From assembly GCA_024408295.1 (NCBI GenBank), contig JAKSVE010000010.1, forward strand, positions 1 to 33,122: DNA of 33,122 bases, in the 5' to 3' direction. A program made the position numbers and the translations under genes. Below, one piece after another: positions 8,824-17,087 of this stretch; the stretch's first letter is position 1, and each line of letters starts with the position of its first letter. The DNA is from Bacilli bacterium (GTDB lineage Bacteria; Bacillota_I; Bacilli_A; RFN20; CAG-826). The notes under the pieces were generated by a model. That model was not told the origin of the DNA. It ran no database searches and saw nothing but the letters and a program-made list of their open reading frames with translations.

Positions 8824-8830
8824 TTGCCCA
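8797..8830 (+). repeat. Tandem 15/16-bp repeat over the aro promoter
   Basis: TGACATATTTGCCCA (8797-8811) is repeated as TGACATCATTTGCCCA (8815-8830), with the shared ATTTGCCCA cores 19 bp apart. The copies cover the -35 to -10 region and the likely start site, the usual place for a repressor operator. No matching regulator gene is visible, so the role is inferred. Confidence 0.5.
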
Positions 8831-8842
8831 TAGGAGACAGCA

Positions 8843-8947
8843 ATGGCAAAAGAAATCAGAAGCAAAAACTTAGATGTCAACGCTACTTTTAGCTTTTACT
8901 TTAGCGGCTACTTTTACTTTAGCCACTTTTCGCCAGCGATGACTTAA
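8843..8947 (+). CDS. Phe/Tyr-rich leader peptide of the aro operon attenuator (34 aa)
   Basis: An AGGAG (8832-8836) precedes the ATG. The peptide has a plain N-terminal half, then the control stretch TFSFYFSGYFYFSHF: six Phe and three Tyr within residues 16-29. The codon block TTT TAC TTT AGC occurs twice (8894-8905 and 8912-8923). The last codons (SPA) are the 5' arm of the antiterminator. The downstream operon makes exactly Phe and Tyr, so ribosome stalling when charged tRNA-Phe or tRNA-Tyr is scarce should favour read-through. This is the classical attenuation logic of pheA and trp leaders. The reading is direct; the regulatory role is inferred from the structure. Confidence 0.88.
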   Translation: MAKEIRSKNLDVNATFSFYFSGYFYFSHFSPAMT

Positions 8948-8998
8948 TTTAGAGAATAAATGAGTTATGAACGCTGGCGAAAGTCAGCGTTTTGTTTT
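8928..8998 (+). promoter_or_regulatory. Transcription attenuator: mutually exclusive antiterminator and terminator
   Basis: TTTCGCCAGCG (8928-8938) pairs perfectly over 11 bp with CGCTGGCGAAA (8972-8982). The second segment is also the 5' arm and loop of an intrinsic terminator: ACGCTGGC-GAAA-GTCAGCGT (8971-8990), then TTTTGTTTT. The first segment lies in the last codons of the leader peptide. A ribosome reaching the stop at 8945-8947 masks it and the terminator forms. A ribosome stalled earlier at Phe/Tyr codons frees it and the antiterminator forms. Confidence 0.88.
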
Positions 8999-9071
8999 CT
9001 ACCATCTAAAAAGATGGAAGAAATTAGCAAGAAAGGGGATAATTTCCAATATCGGAAAGAAGAACACTATT

Positions 9072-10169
9072 ATGGATGAATTAAAACAGGCAAGATTGAC
9101 GATAGACGCGGTCGATAAGGAAATGGCTTCATTATTCGAGAAGAGAATGAAGGCAGTTCAGGCAGTCGCAGAATATAAGAAGGCAAATGGACTCCCAATC
9201 ACGGATAGCAAGCGTGAGGCTGAAATCATCGAAAGAAACAAAACATTGGTCCAGGATCCAATCCTTCAGGATTATTATGTCCAGTATCTCCAGGCCACTA
9301 TGGATGTGTCCAAGAAATATCAGACCAGATTAAACAGTGGTTCAAAAGTAGCTTACTGTGGGGTTGAAGGTGCTTATGCATATTTAGCAGCAAAGAAGAT
9401 TCCTGGATACTCAGATCTTGTTGCATATTCAAGCTTTGAGAAGGCGTATGCATCTGTTGTTGATGGCACTTGCGATGGCGCAATACTTCCAATCGAGAAT
9501 TCATATGCAGGAGATGTCGGAGCGGTTTTAGACCTCTCATTCTCTGGAAATCTCAGCATTTCTCAGGTCGTTGAATTGGAAGTTTGCCATGCGTTGTTAG
9601 TTAAAAAAGGCACAAAAATTGAGGATGTTAAGACTGTTTGGAGTCATCCACAGGCCTTGTCACAGTGTGATGAATACATCAAGCATCACGGATTTGTGAC
9701 AATCGAATACCCAAATACCGCAATCGCATCAAAAGCACTTGCTGAATCTGAGGCTAAGGATGTTGCAGTCATCGCTTCTCCAGAAAACGCTGAACTATAC
9801 GGACTTGAGGTTCTTGAATATAAGATCAATTCAGCATCAAACAACACAACAAGGTTCGCTCTTTTCACCAGATCATACAATAAACCTGATTCATCATCCA
9901 AGATGGGCGAACACTTCGTCCTTGTCTTCACAGTCTTGAACGAAGCAGGCGCTCTAGCAAAAGCGTTGAACATCATCGGAGCTCACTCATTCAATATGCG
10001 TAATCTCCGTTCTAGACCAATGAAGTCATTGATGTGGAACTACTATTTCTTCGTAGAACTTGAAGGCAACGTCAATACCGCAGACGGTAGAGAAATGCTT
10101 CAGGAACTCAAGACAATCTGCGATAAGGTCAAGTTGCTTGGCACTTATCAGATGAGCAAAGGAGAATAA
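9072..10169 (+). CDS. pheA: Bifunctional chorismate mutase/prephenate dehydratase
   Basis: The 365-residue P-protein converts chorismate to prephenate and then phenylpyruvate. Residues 1-~85 are an AroQ-type mutase (ARLTIDAVDKEMASLFEKRM). The dehydratase follows from about residue 90 (KVAYCGVEGAYAYLAA) with the catalytic NNTTRF motif. A C-terminal ACT domain carries AGALAKAL and RSRPMK in place of the usual GALV and ESRP Phe-binding motifs, so Phe feedback is likely but not certain. I chose ATG 9072 because the frame's upstream ATG at 8967 lies inside the attenuator; the mutase domain begins right at MDELKQ, and GGAAAG (9054-9059) is upstream at a rather long spacing. It is the first structural gene of the attenuated operon. 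Confidence 0.95.
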   Translation: MDELKQARLTIDAVDKEMASLFEKRMKAVQAVAEYKKANGLPITDSKREAEIIERNKTLVQDPILQDYYVQYLQATMDVSKKYQTRLNSGSKVAYCGVEGAYAYLAAKKIPGYSDLVAYSSFEKAYASVVDGTCDGAILPIENSYAGDVGAVLDLSFSGNLSISQVVELEVCHALLVKKGTKIEDVKTVWSHPQALSQCDEYIKHHGFVTIEYPNTAIASKALAESEAKDVAVIASPENAELYGLEVLEYKINSASNNTTRFALFTRSYNKPDSSSKMGEHFVLVFTVLNEAGALAKALNIIGAHSFNMRNLRSRPMKSLMWNYYFFVELEGNVNTADGREMLQELKTICDKVKLLGTYQMSKGE

Positions 10170-10171
10170 GC

Positions 10172-11179
10172 ATGATTATCAGAGTCGAAACAAGTCCTGC
10201 CTACGATGTTGTCATTCAAAGAGGCTCACTAAGCGATGTCGGCTCTATTTTCAATCTGGACAGAAAAGTCCTGGTCCTCACCGATAGTGGTGTCCCAGCT
10301 CAATATGCTCAATATGTCTCTTCTAAGGCTAAAGAAGGGCATATTTTCATTGTTCCACAGGGTGAAGCAAGTAAGAATCTTGATTCATTCCAGAGCGTTA
10401 TCTCCTACATGTTAGACCATGAATTCTCTAGAAAAGATTGCGTTGTTGCAGTCGGCGGAGGAGTATGCGGAGACCTCGGAGGATTCATCGCTGCATGCTA
10501 CATGAGAGGCATTGAATTCTACAATATCCCAACCACATTACTTTCGATGGTAGATTCATCAATCGGCGGCAAGACTGCAGTGGATTTAGGCGGATATAAG
10601 AACGTAGTTGGAGCATTTTACCAGCCAAAATGCGTGCTAATTGATCCAAATACCCTGCAAACCCTTGATAAAAGACAAATTCATGCCGGATTGGTTGAAG
10701 CCTTCAAGATGGGCGCAACATGTGATAAATCACTCTTTGAGCTCATCGAAAAATCAACAAGCTTAGATGATGATATCGAGGATATTATCGTTGGTGCATT
10801 GAACATCAAAAAGAATGTTGTTGAGCAAGACACGAAAGAAGCAGGGCTAAGAAAAGTTCTTAATTTCGGTCATACAGTTGGCCATGCAATAGAGAGTGGA
10901 TCCAATCTCTCCTTGTTACATGGTGAATGTGTTGGTATTGGAATGCTATATGTTTCAAAGGGTGAGGCAAAAAAGAGAATCCACGCCTTACTTAAGAAAT
11001 ACGATTTGCCAGAATCACATGAATGCGATGAAGATGCATTGATGGAACTTATGGCAAGAGACAAAAAGACATCGAATAGAAACGTGGATGTCGTATTGGT
11101 TGAAGAAATCGGTAAGTTTGAGATAAGAAACGTACCATTAGAAGATATGAGAAAACTATTGAAAGGAGAATGGCTATGA
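10172..11179 (+). CDS. aroB: 3-dehydroquinate synthase
   Basis: This 335-residue protein is a typical AroB. It has the NAD-binding GGGVCGDLGGFIAACYMRG and the stretch IPTTLLSMVDSSIGGKTAVD. The metal ligands are the Glu in GLVEAFK and the His residues in FGHTVGHAIES and LLHGECVGIGM. It converts DAHP to 3-dehydroquinate, step 2 of the shikimate pathway. It starts 2 nt after pheA with GGAG just upstream, and its TGA stop overlaps the aroC start as ATGA, indicating translational coupling. Confidence 0.97.
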   Translation: MIIRVETSPAYDVVIQRGSLSDVGSIFNLDRKVLVLTDSGVPAQYAQYVSSKAKEGHIFIVPQGEASKNLDSFQSVISYMLDHEFSRKDCVVAVGGGVCGDLGGFIAACYMRGIEFYNIPTTLLSMVDSSIGGKTAVDLGGYKNVVGAFYQPKCVLIDPNTLQTLDKRQIHAGLVEAFKMGATCDKSLFELIEKSTSLDDDIEDIIVGALNIKKNVVEQDTKEAGLRKVLNFGHTVGHAIESGSNLSLLHGECVGIGMLYVSKGEAKKRIHALLKKYDLPESHECDEDALMELMARDKKTSNRNVDVVLVEEIGKFEIRNVPLEDMRKLLKGEWL

Positions 11180-12258
11180 GAAACACATTAGGACACAACA
11201 TCACATTAACCCTATTTGGCGAATCGCATGGTCCATATGTTGGAGCAACAGTGGACGGACTTCCTGGCGGAGTCAAAGTCGATGAAGACAACATCCGCGC
11301 GCTCTTAGCTAAGCGTCGCCCTCACGGCGATGGTGAAACCCCACGAGTTGAGAAGGACGAGTTTCAGATCATCTCCGGAGTTTTCAATGGCTACACAAAC
11401 GGTGAGGCAGTAACAATCATCATCCCAAATACAAATACTCATTCAAGCGACTATCAGTCAAACCTCGCTAGACCTGGCCACGCTGATTACGTTGCTAACG
11501 AGAAATACCATGGTTTCCAGGACTATCGCGGAGGTGGTCATTTCTCAGGAAGAATAACCGCTGCAATAGTGGCAGCCGGCGCTATCGTCTTAGATATGCT
11601 CGCTGCTAAACAGATTGCAATCGGAGCACATATCGAACAGCTTGGAACAATAAAAGACGCAAGATTTGACCCGATTTTCCCTGAAATTGAGCAGGTAAAT
11701 GCTAAAGACTATCCAACAATCCAGGATCTAGCAGCAACCATGCAAGCCGAAGCTGAATATGCTGGAACAGAGCACGATTCAATCGGGGGTATCGTTGAAG
11801 CCGCAATCAAAGGACTGCCAATTGGAATTGGTGAGACTTGGTTCTCTTCATTGGATGGAGAACTCGCTAACGCAATGCTCTCATTAGGAGCCGTTAAAGG
11901 CATCGAATTCGGTGCTGGTTTTGAACTTGCAAGCATGAAGGGTTCAGAGGCCAACGATCCATTGTGGATGGAAGCCGATAAAGCAATCACAACATCCAAC
12001 AATGCCGGAGGAGTTAATGGAGGCATGTCCAATGGAATGCCAGTTATCTATAGAATGGTCATTAAGCCAACCCCATCTATCGGAATTGAGCAGAACACAG
12101 TGGACATGAAGGCTAAAGAGAATGCCACAATCGCTGTAAAGGGAAGACATGACCCTGCAATTGTTAGACGCATTGTCCCAGTCGTCAGGGCATTATCGGC
12201 TTTCGTAGTCGCAGACCTATTATCTCTCCAGTACGGAAGAGAATATTTCGCTAAATAG
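11176..12258 (+). CDS. aroC: Chorismate synthase
   Basis: It makes chorismate from EPSP, using reduced FMN. Family motifs are GESHGPYVGATVDGLPGG near the N-terminus, ARPGHADY and DYRGGGHFSGRITA. I take the start at 11176 (MRNTLGH) rather than 11170. The SD AAAGGAG (11162-11168) is 7 nt from 11176 but only 1 nt from 11170, and 11176 gives the typical ATGA overlap with the aroB stop. The product is 360 residues, normal for the family. Confidence 0.97.
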   Translation: MRNTLGHNITLTLFGESHGPYVGATVDGLPGGVKVDEDNIRALLAKRRPHGDGETPRVEKDEFQIISGVFNGYTNGEAVTIIIPNTNTHSSDYQSNLARPGHADYVANEKYHGFQDYRGGGHFSGRITAAIVAAGAIVLDMLAAKQIAIGAHIEQLGTIKDARFDPIFPEIEQVNAKDYPTIQDLAATMQAEAEYAGTEHDSIGGIVEAAIKGLPIGIGETWFSSLDGELANAMLSLGAVKGIEFGAGFELASMKGSEANDPLWMEADKAITTSNNAGGVNGGMSNGMPVIYRMVIKPTPSIGIEQNTVDMKAKENATIAVKGRHDPAIVRRIVPVVRALSAFVVADLLSLQYGREYFAK

Positions 12259-12267
12259 GAGTCAAAT

Positions 12268-13497
12268 ATGGAATACGGACTAATCGGAGCAAAATTAGGT
12301 CATTCTTATTCGCCAGAAATCTATAAGGAGATGGTCGGTTTTAACTATACTCTTAATGAAATTAAGGAAGAGGATATCAAAGCCTTCTTGGATAAGAGGG
12401 ACTTCAAGGGAATCAATGTCACGATTCCATATAAACAGACCGTCCTCCCATACGTTGATTATATCGACGATGCGGTTAAGGCAATCGGTGCATGCAATAC
12501 GATTGTTAATAGAGACGGCAAACTTTGTGTATACAACACAGACGCTCCAGGTTTTGAGGCATTAGTCTTAAGAAGTGGCATTCAAATCAAAGATAAGAAA
12601 GTGGCGATTCTTGGAGCTGGAGGCGCATCAAAGCCTGCACAGTATATTCTCAAGAAATTAGGCGCTAAGGAAATCTTGGTTACAGATATGAGAGATGTTC
12701 CTGGTTGTATCAAGAACGAAGAACTGCCAGAGGATATCGATGTCTTGGTAAATACAACACCATGTGGTATGTATCCAAAAAATGACACCATCGCTATTGA
12801 TATTGACAGATTCCCTAATTTAGAAGGAGTCATAGATATTGTCTATAACCCACTCAAGACACCTTTAGTGCTAGAGGCTGAGAAGCGTGGAATCAAAGCA
12901 GAAGCAGGCCTCTACATGTTAGTTGCTCAAGCGTATCACGCTGCCCAGATTTATCTTGGTAAGGAACTTGATTATTCTTTGATTGAGAAAACATATCAGC
13001 ACCTCCGTAACGACAAGAAAAACATCGTCTTAATCGGCATGCCAACCTCTGGCAAGACCAGTGTTGGCAAAGAACTTGCAAAATCATTTAACAAGCAATT
13101 TGTGGACATTGATGAGGAAATTGTTAAGAAAATCGGCATGGAAATCTCTGAATTCTTCAAACTTAACGGAGAAAAGGCCTTCAGAGATATCGAAGAAGAG
13201 GTCGTATCAGAAGTTGCTAAGCATCCATCCCAGATTATCGCAACTGGCGGCGGTTCAATACTAAGAGAAAAGAATGTTGATCACCTTAGGCAAAACGGCA
13301 CGCTTTATTTCCTTGATAGACCGTTAGAAAAACTAATAACTACATCATCAAGACCTCTCAGCTCAGATAGAGAAGCCTTGAAGAAAAGATATGAAGAGAG
13401 ATATGGAATCTACTCTAGTGTCGCAGACATCAAGATTGATGCTTCAGGCACAATAGAAGATTCGGTTAAAGCAATTCTAGAGAAGGAGGGCAAATAA
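12268..13497 (+). CDS. aroE/aroK: Shikimate dehydrogenase-shikimate kinase fusion
   Basis: This 409-residue protein joins two consecutive enzymes. Residues 1-~248 are AroE: GLIGAKLGHSYSPEIY binds shikimate, K56 (NVTIPYKQT) and D92 (YNTDAPGF) are the catalytic pair, and GAGGASKPAQYIL is the NADP loop. Residues ~250-409 are AroK: the P-loop GMPTSGKTS at 257-265, the substrate-binding FVDIDEE, the ATGGGSI loop and the SSRPLSS lid. It would turn 3-dehydroshikimate into shikimate 3-phosphate in one polypeptide. The usual arrangement is separate genes. GGAG precedes the start, and its TAA overlaps aroQ as TAATG. Confidence 0.95.
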   Translation: MEYGLIGAKLGHSYSPEIYKEMVGFNYTLNEIKEEDIKAFLDKRDFKGINVTIPYKQTVLPYVDYIDDAVKAIGACNTIVNRDGKLCVYNTDAPGFEALVLRSGIQIKDKKVAILGAGGASKPAQYILKKLGAKEILVTDMRDVPGCIKNEELPEDIDVLVNTTPCGMYPKNDTIAIDIDRFPNLEGVIDIVYNPLKTPLVLEAEKRGIKAEAGLYMLVAQAYHAAQIYLGKELDYSLIEKTYQHLRNDKKNIVLIGMPTSGKTSVGKELAKSFNKQFVDIDEEIVKKIGMEISEFFKLNGEKAFRDIEEEVVSEVAKHPSQIIATGGGSILREKNVDHLRQNGTLYFLDRPLEKLITTSSRPLSSDREALKKRYEERYGIYSSVADIKIDASGTIEDSVKAILEKEGK

Positions 13498-13931
13498 TGA
13501 AGATCTTGGTATTAAATGGACCAAACTTAAATATGCTTGGTATTAGAGAGCCTGATATCTATGGCAAGAACACCTATAAGGACCTCCTTGCTTACATCAA
13601 AGAGCACTGCGACTCAAAAGGAGTGGAAGTCAGCTTCTATCAGTCCAATCATGAAGGCGATTTAGTCGATGCAATCCAGAATGCTTATTTCAATAAAATC
13701 GATGGCATCGTCATCAATCCTGGAGCTTACACCCACACCAGCGTTGCTCTTTTAGACGCAGTTAAGGCGGTCTCTATCCCAACTGTTGAGGTACACATCT
13801 CCGCAGTTGATGAAAGAGAGGAATTCAGAAAAATCAGCTATATCCGCAAAGCCTGTGTTGCAACGGTCTCAGGCGAAGGATTTGCTTCATACACACACGG
13901 AGTAGACATCCTTATTGAAGGAAAGAAATGA
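13497..13931 (+). CDS. aroQ: 3-dehydroquinate dehydratase, type II
   Basis: A 144-residue type II enzyme, with NGPNLNMLG at residues 7-15, the catalytic Tyr22 (REPDIYGKN), SNHEGDLVDAIQ, the NPGAYTHTSVAL substrate loop and VEVHISAVDERE containing the catalytic His. It dehydrates 3-dehydroquinate and normally forms a dodecamer. It overlaps the upstream gene by one base and the downstream aroA as ATGA. Confidence 0.97.
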   Translation: MKILVLNGPNLNMLGIREPDIYGKNTYKDLLAYIKEHCDSKGVEVSFYQSNHEGDLVDAIQNAYFNKIDGIVINPGAYTHTSVALLDAVKAVSIPTVEVHISAVDEREEFRKISYIRKACVATVSGEGFASYTHGVDILIEGKK

Positions 13932-15130
13932 TGAAGGTAACAATCGCTAAAGGAAAACCTAATGGAACTTTGATGGCACCTCCATCCAAGAGCTTTGCAC
14001 ACCGCTATTTGATTGCGGCTGCTTTATCTTGCGGAGAGGTCTCAAATCTTTCTTATAGCGATGATGTTATTGCGTCACTAAACTGTTTAGAAAAACTAGG
14101 CGCAAAGTACATTAGAGAAGGAAACGCAGTGAAATTTGACGGTTTTGCTGCAGTTTCTTCTATCCCTACACTTGATTGCAATGAATCAGGCAGCACCCTT
14201 AGATTCTTTATTCCTATTGCGATGACCATGTTTGACGAGGTCGTTTTCAAAGGAACAGAAAAACTGATTTCTAGAGGTATTGAGGCATATGAAGATTCTC
14301 TTGCAGGAGTGGTCAGTTTCGAAAAGAGCAATGATTCAATCCTCGCAAAAGGAAGACTAGTTCCGGGAGATTACGCAATAGATGCCTCTAAGAGCAGCCA
14401 ATATGTATCGGGCTTATTAATTGCTTTATCTTTGCTCAAAGAAGACTCAACCTTAACAATCAAAGGGGAGTTAACTAGCAAGCCTTATGTTGACATCACA
14501 TTAGATGTCCTTTCAAAGTTCGGAATCGTAATCGAAGAAGATGGTGGCAAATACACCATCAAAGGCGGACAGGCATTTAATCAAATCAGCATCGCAAACG
14601 AAGGCGATCATTCTAATGCGGCTTTCCTAGATGCATTCAACCATCTTGGAGGATGTGTTGAAGTATTAGGATTAAACCCTCAATCGTTACAGGGAGATAA
14701 AGTCTACAAAGAGCATTTCGATGCCTTATCCAAAGGATACGCTACAATCGATATTGAAAATTGTATCGATCTAGCACCAGTACTATTCTCTTTGGCATCC
14801 CTTAAACATGGCGGGCATTTCATCAACACCAGAAGACTTGCCGTTAAGGAGAGCAATAGAGCGTTGGCTATGAAAGAAGAACTAGAAAAAGCAGGGGCAA
14901 TCCTCAGGGTGGAACAAAACGAAGTCATCGTTATTCCAAGGTTCGTTCTTTCTAGTAATTTAGAGTTCAATTCACACAATGACCATAGAATAGCGATGGC
15001 ATTGTCGTTATACTCTTCGGAGTCCGACATTGCGATTAACGATGCTGGATGTATCGATAAGAGCTACCCGGATTATTTTAAAGACTTAGAGAAGCTAGGA
15101 ATGGAGGCCCAATATGAAGTTACCGAATAA
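13928..15130 (+). CDS. aroA: 3-phosphoshikimate 1-carboxyvinyltransferase (EPSP synthase)
   Basis: The 400-residue protein has the EPSP synthase signatures: PPSKSFAHRYLIAAAL near the N-terminus, CNESGSTLRFFIPIAM around residue 85, the central SKSSQYVSGLLIAL, and NSHNDHRIAMALSL near the C-terminus. It transfers enolpyruvyl from PEP to shikimate 3-phosphate. Two adjacent ATGs exist (13928 and 13931); the first overlaps the aroQ stop as ATGA. Its 3' end overlaps tyrA by 17 bp. Confidence 0.96.
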   Translation: MMKVTIAKGKPNGTLMAPPSKSFAHRYLIAAALSCGEVSNLSYSDDVIASLNCLEKLGAKYIREGNAVKFDGFAAVSSIPTLDCNESGSTLRFFIPIAMTMFDEVVFKGTEKLISRGIEAYEDSLAGVVSFEKSNDSILAKGRLVPGDYAIDASKSSQYVSGLLIALSLLKEDSTLTIKGELTSKPYVDITLDVLSKFGIVIEEDGGKYTIKGGQAFNQISIANEGDHSNAAFLDAFNHLGGCVEVLGLNPQSLQGDKVYKEHFDALSKGYATIDIENCIDLAPVLFSLASLKHGGHFINTRRLAVKESNRALAMKEELEKAGAILRVEQNEVIVIPRFVLSSNLEFNSHNDHRIAMALSLYSSESDIAINDAGCIDKSYPDYFKDLEKLGMEAQYEVTE

Positions 15131-15965
15131 GATATTGATTGTTGGCCTTGGCCTTATGGGCGGTTCCTATGCTGATGCATTATCAAAGAAAGGCTATGAG
15201 GTTTACGCCTTAGCCCATAGACAAGAATCGCTGGATTTCGCCGTTAAAAACGGCCTTATCAAGGGAGGAAGCACCTCTGTTGATGAAGAATTCGTCTCCC
15301 AGTTTGATTTGGTTGTATTCGCCCTATATCCTCACACATTGATTCAATGGCTTGAACAATATCACTCATTCCTTAAGCCGGGAGCGATACTCACGGATGT
15401 CACAGGCGTTAAGTCATCGATTATTCCCGGAGTAAGCGAAATCATTAAGGATGATGATGTGGAATTCGTGTTTGCTCACCCGATGGCGGGCAAAGAAGTC
15501 TATGGAGTCGAGAATGCAGACGCTGATATATTTAAGAAAGCGAACTTCATCGTAACCCCGACAAATAGCAACAAAGAAGAATCTGTTCAGCTTATAGAAG
15601 AACTTGGAAGAGAAATTGGTTCTTACCATGTGACAAGGTTAACGCCTGAATTGCACGACGAGATGATTGCGTATGTCTCTCAGCTAGCACACGTAATTGC
15701 AGTCTCGCTCATGACAGCAAAGGATTGTGATTCATTGTATGAATATACAGGTAACTCATTCAGAGACTTAACCAGAATTGCTGACATCAATGAAGATATG
15801 TGGTCAGAATTGTTCTTGGATAATAAAGAAACATTATTATCTCAGATAGACCTCTTCATGGATGAGATGAAGAAGATGAGAGAAGCGCTTGATAAGGGAG
15901 ATGTCGAGACCATGAAGTCGATGATGAAACTATCAAGTATTAGACGTAGAAAGTTCAGGAGCTAA
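15114..15965 (+). CDS. tyrA: Prephenate dehydrogenase
   Basis: This 283-residue protein starts with the Rossmann fingerprint VGLGLMGGSYA (G11, G13, G16). It continues with TDVTGVKSSI, the catalytic-site FVFAHPMAGKEVYG and, later, a helical region with YVSQLAHVIAV and GNSFRDLTRIAD, all TyrA-like. It oxidatively decarboxylates prephenate to 4-hydroxyphenylpyruvate for tyrosine. No ACT domain is present, so no obvious allosteric module. GGAGG (15103-15107) supports the start despite the 17-bp overlap with aroA. Confidence 0.94.
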   Translation: MKLPNKILIVGLGLMGGSYADALSKKGYEVYALAHRQESLDFAVKNGLIKGGSTSVDEEFVSQFDLVVFALYPHTLIQWLEQYHSFLKPGAILTDVTGVKSSIIPGVSEIIKDDDVEFVFAHPMAGKEVYGVENADADIFKKANFIVTPTNSNKEESVQLIEELGREIGSYHVTRLTPELHDEMIAYVSQLAHVIAVSLMTAKDCDSLYEYTGNSFRDLTRIADINEDMWSELFLDNKETLLSQIDLFMDEMKKMREALDKGDVETMKSMMKLSSIRRRKFRS

Positions 15966-15970
15966 GAATT

Positions 15971-17032
15971 ATGCACATGAAGATGAAAAAACAACTCCCA
16001 ACCCCAGCAGAGTTGAGACGTATGTATCCACTCGATGAAGAGTTGATGGAAATCAAACAGGCAAACGACGAAGAAGTGAGAAAGATCTTTACTGGCGAGT
16101 CAGACAAGTTCCTTCTTATCATTGGACCTTGCTCAGCCGATAGAGAAGACGCTGTCTTGGATTACATCGGACGTTTAAGAAAGATCTATGACAAGATCAA
16201 TGATGTCATTACTATCGTCCCACGTATCTACACAAATAAGCCAAGAACCACAGGCGTTGGCTATAAGGGCATGCTTCACCAGCCAGACCCAAATAGAGAC
16301 CCTGATTTATTGAAGGGCGTTATCGCAATTAGAAAGCTTCACATGAGAGCTATCAAAGAAACCGGATTCTCATGCGCAGACGAAATGCTTTATCCTGAGA
16401 ATCACGCTTACTTAAGCGATTGTTTGTCATATGTTGCAGTAGGTGCTCGCTCAGTTGAAGACCAGCAGCACAGATTAACCGCTTCTGGAATCGATGTCCC
16501 TGTCGGCATGAAGAATCCAACTTCAGGCGACCTTACAGTCATGCTTAACTCCATTTTAGCGGGCCAGCATAACCAATCATTCATCTATAGAGGATGGGAA
16601 GTTGAGACAACAGGCAACCCATTAACTCACGCAATATTGAGAGGATATGTCGATGAGAAGGGTGTCATGGGATCCAATTATCACTACGAAACCCTTGCAA
16701 AACTCACAGAAACCTATAATTCTGAGCATTTCGAGAACCCTGCGATCATCATTGACTGCAATCACTGCAATTCAGGAAAAAAGTATATCGAACAAGTTAG
16801 AATTGCCTCCGAGGTCCTTCACTATATGAAGATCAGCAAGAGCATTAGAAAGATTGTCAAAGGCTTGATGATTGAATCCTATATCGAAGACGGATGCCAG
16901 AAGGCGACTGATGGCGTGTACGGAAAATCCATTACAGATCCATGCTTAGGTTGGGAGAAGACCGAAGAGATGCTCTATTCTATAGCGGAAGAACTAAGAG
17001 AAATCAGAGCATTAACCGCTCAAGGCAAATAA
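15971..17032 (+). CDS. aroF: 3-deoxy-7-phosphoheptulonate synthase (AroF/G/H-type DAHP synthase)
   Basis: The 353-residue class I-alpha DAHP synthase condenses PEP and erythrose 4-phosphate, the committed step. Motifs include LIIGPCSADREDAV, PRIYTNKPRTTGVGYKG with the PEP-binding Lys, GARSVEDQQHR, PVGMKNPTSGD and the metal-site DCNHCNSGKK. It is of the feedback-regulated AroFGH type, but which amino acid inhibits it cannot be read reliably. The entry enzyme is encoded last in the operon. AGGAG at about 15958-15962 supports the ATG at 15971. I use aroF only as a generic symbol. Confidence 0.96.
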   Translation: MHMKMKKQLPTPAELRRMYPLDEELMEIKQANDEEVRKIFTGESDKFLLIIGPCSADREDAVLDYIGRLRKIYDKINDVITIVPRIYTNKPRTTGVGYKGMLHQPDPNRDPDLLKGVIAIRKLHMRAIKETGFSCADEMLYPENHAYLSDCLSYVAVGARSVEDQQHRLTASGIDVPVGMKNPTSGDLTVMLNSILAGQHNQSFIYRGWEVETTGNPLTHAILRGYVDEKGVMGSNYHYETLAKLTETYNSEHFENPAIIIDCNHCNSGKKYIEQVRIASEVLHYMKISKSIRKIVKGLMIESYIEDGCQKATDGVYGKSITDPCLGWEKTEEMLYSIAEELREIRALTAQGK

Positions 17033-17044
17033 ATATAAAGATAC

Positions 17045-17078
17045 AGGCGCACAGCATTGAAGGTGCGTCTTTTCTTTT
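17045..17078 (+). terminator. Intrinsic terminator of the aro operon
   Basis: AGGCGCAC/GTGCGTCT forms an 8-bp stem with one G-U and a 10-nt loop, followed by TTTCTTTT, 12 nt after the DAHP synthase stop. Confidence 0.88.
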
Positions 17079-17087
17079 GATAAAACA

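Noticed and set aside
8967-9071. Upstream extension of pheA from ATG 8967
   Set aside because: It starts inside the attenuator terminator and adds 35 residues with no mutase similarity; the mutase domain begins at 9072.
11170-11175. aroC start at 11170
   Set aside because: It is only 1 nt from the SD; ATG 11176 has 7-nt spacing and the usual ATGA overlap.
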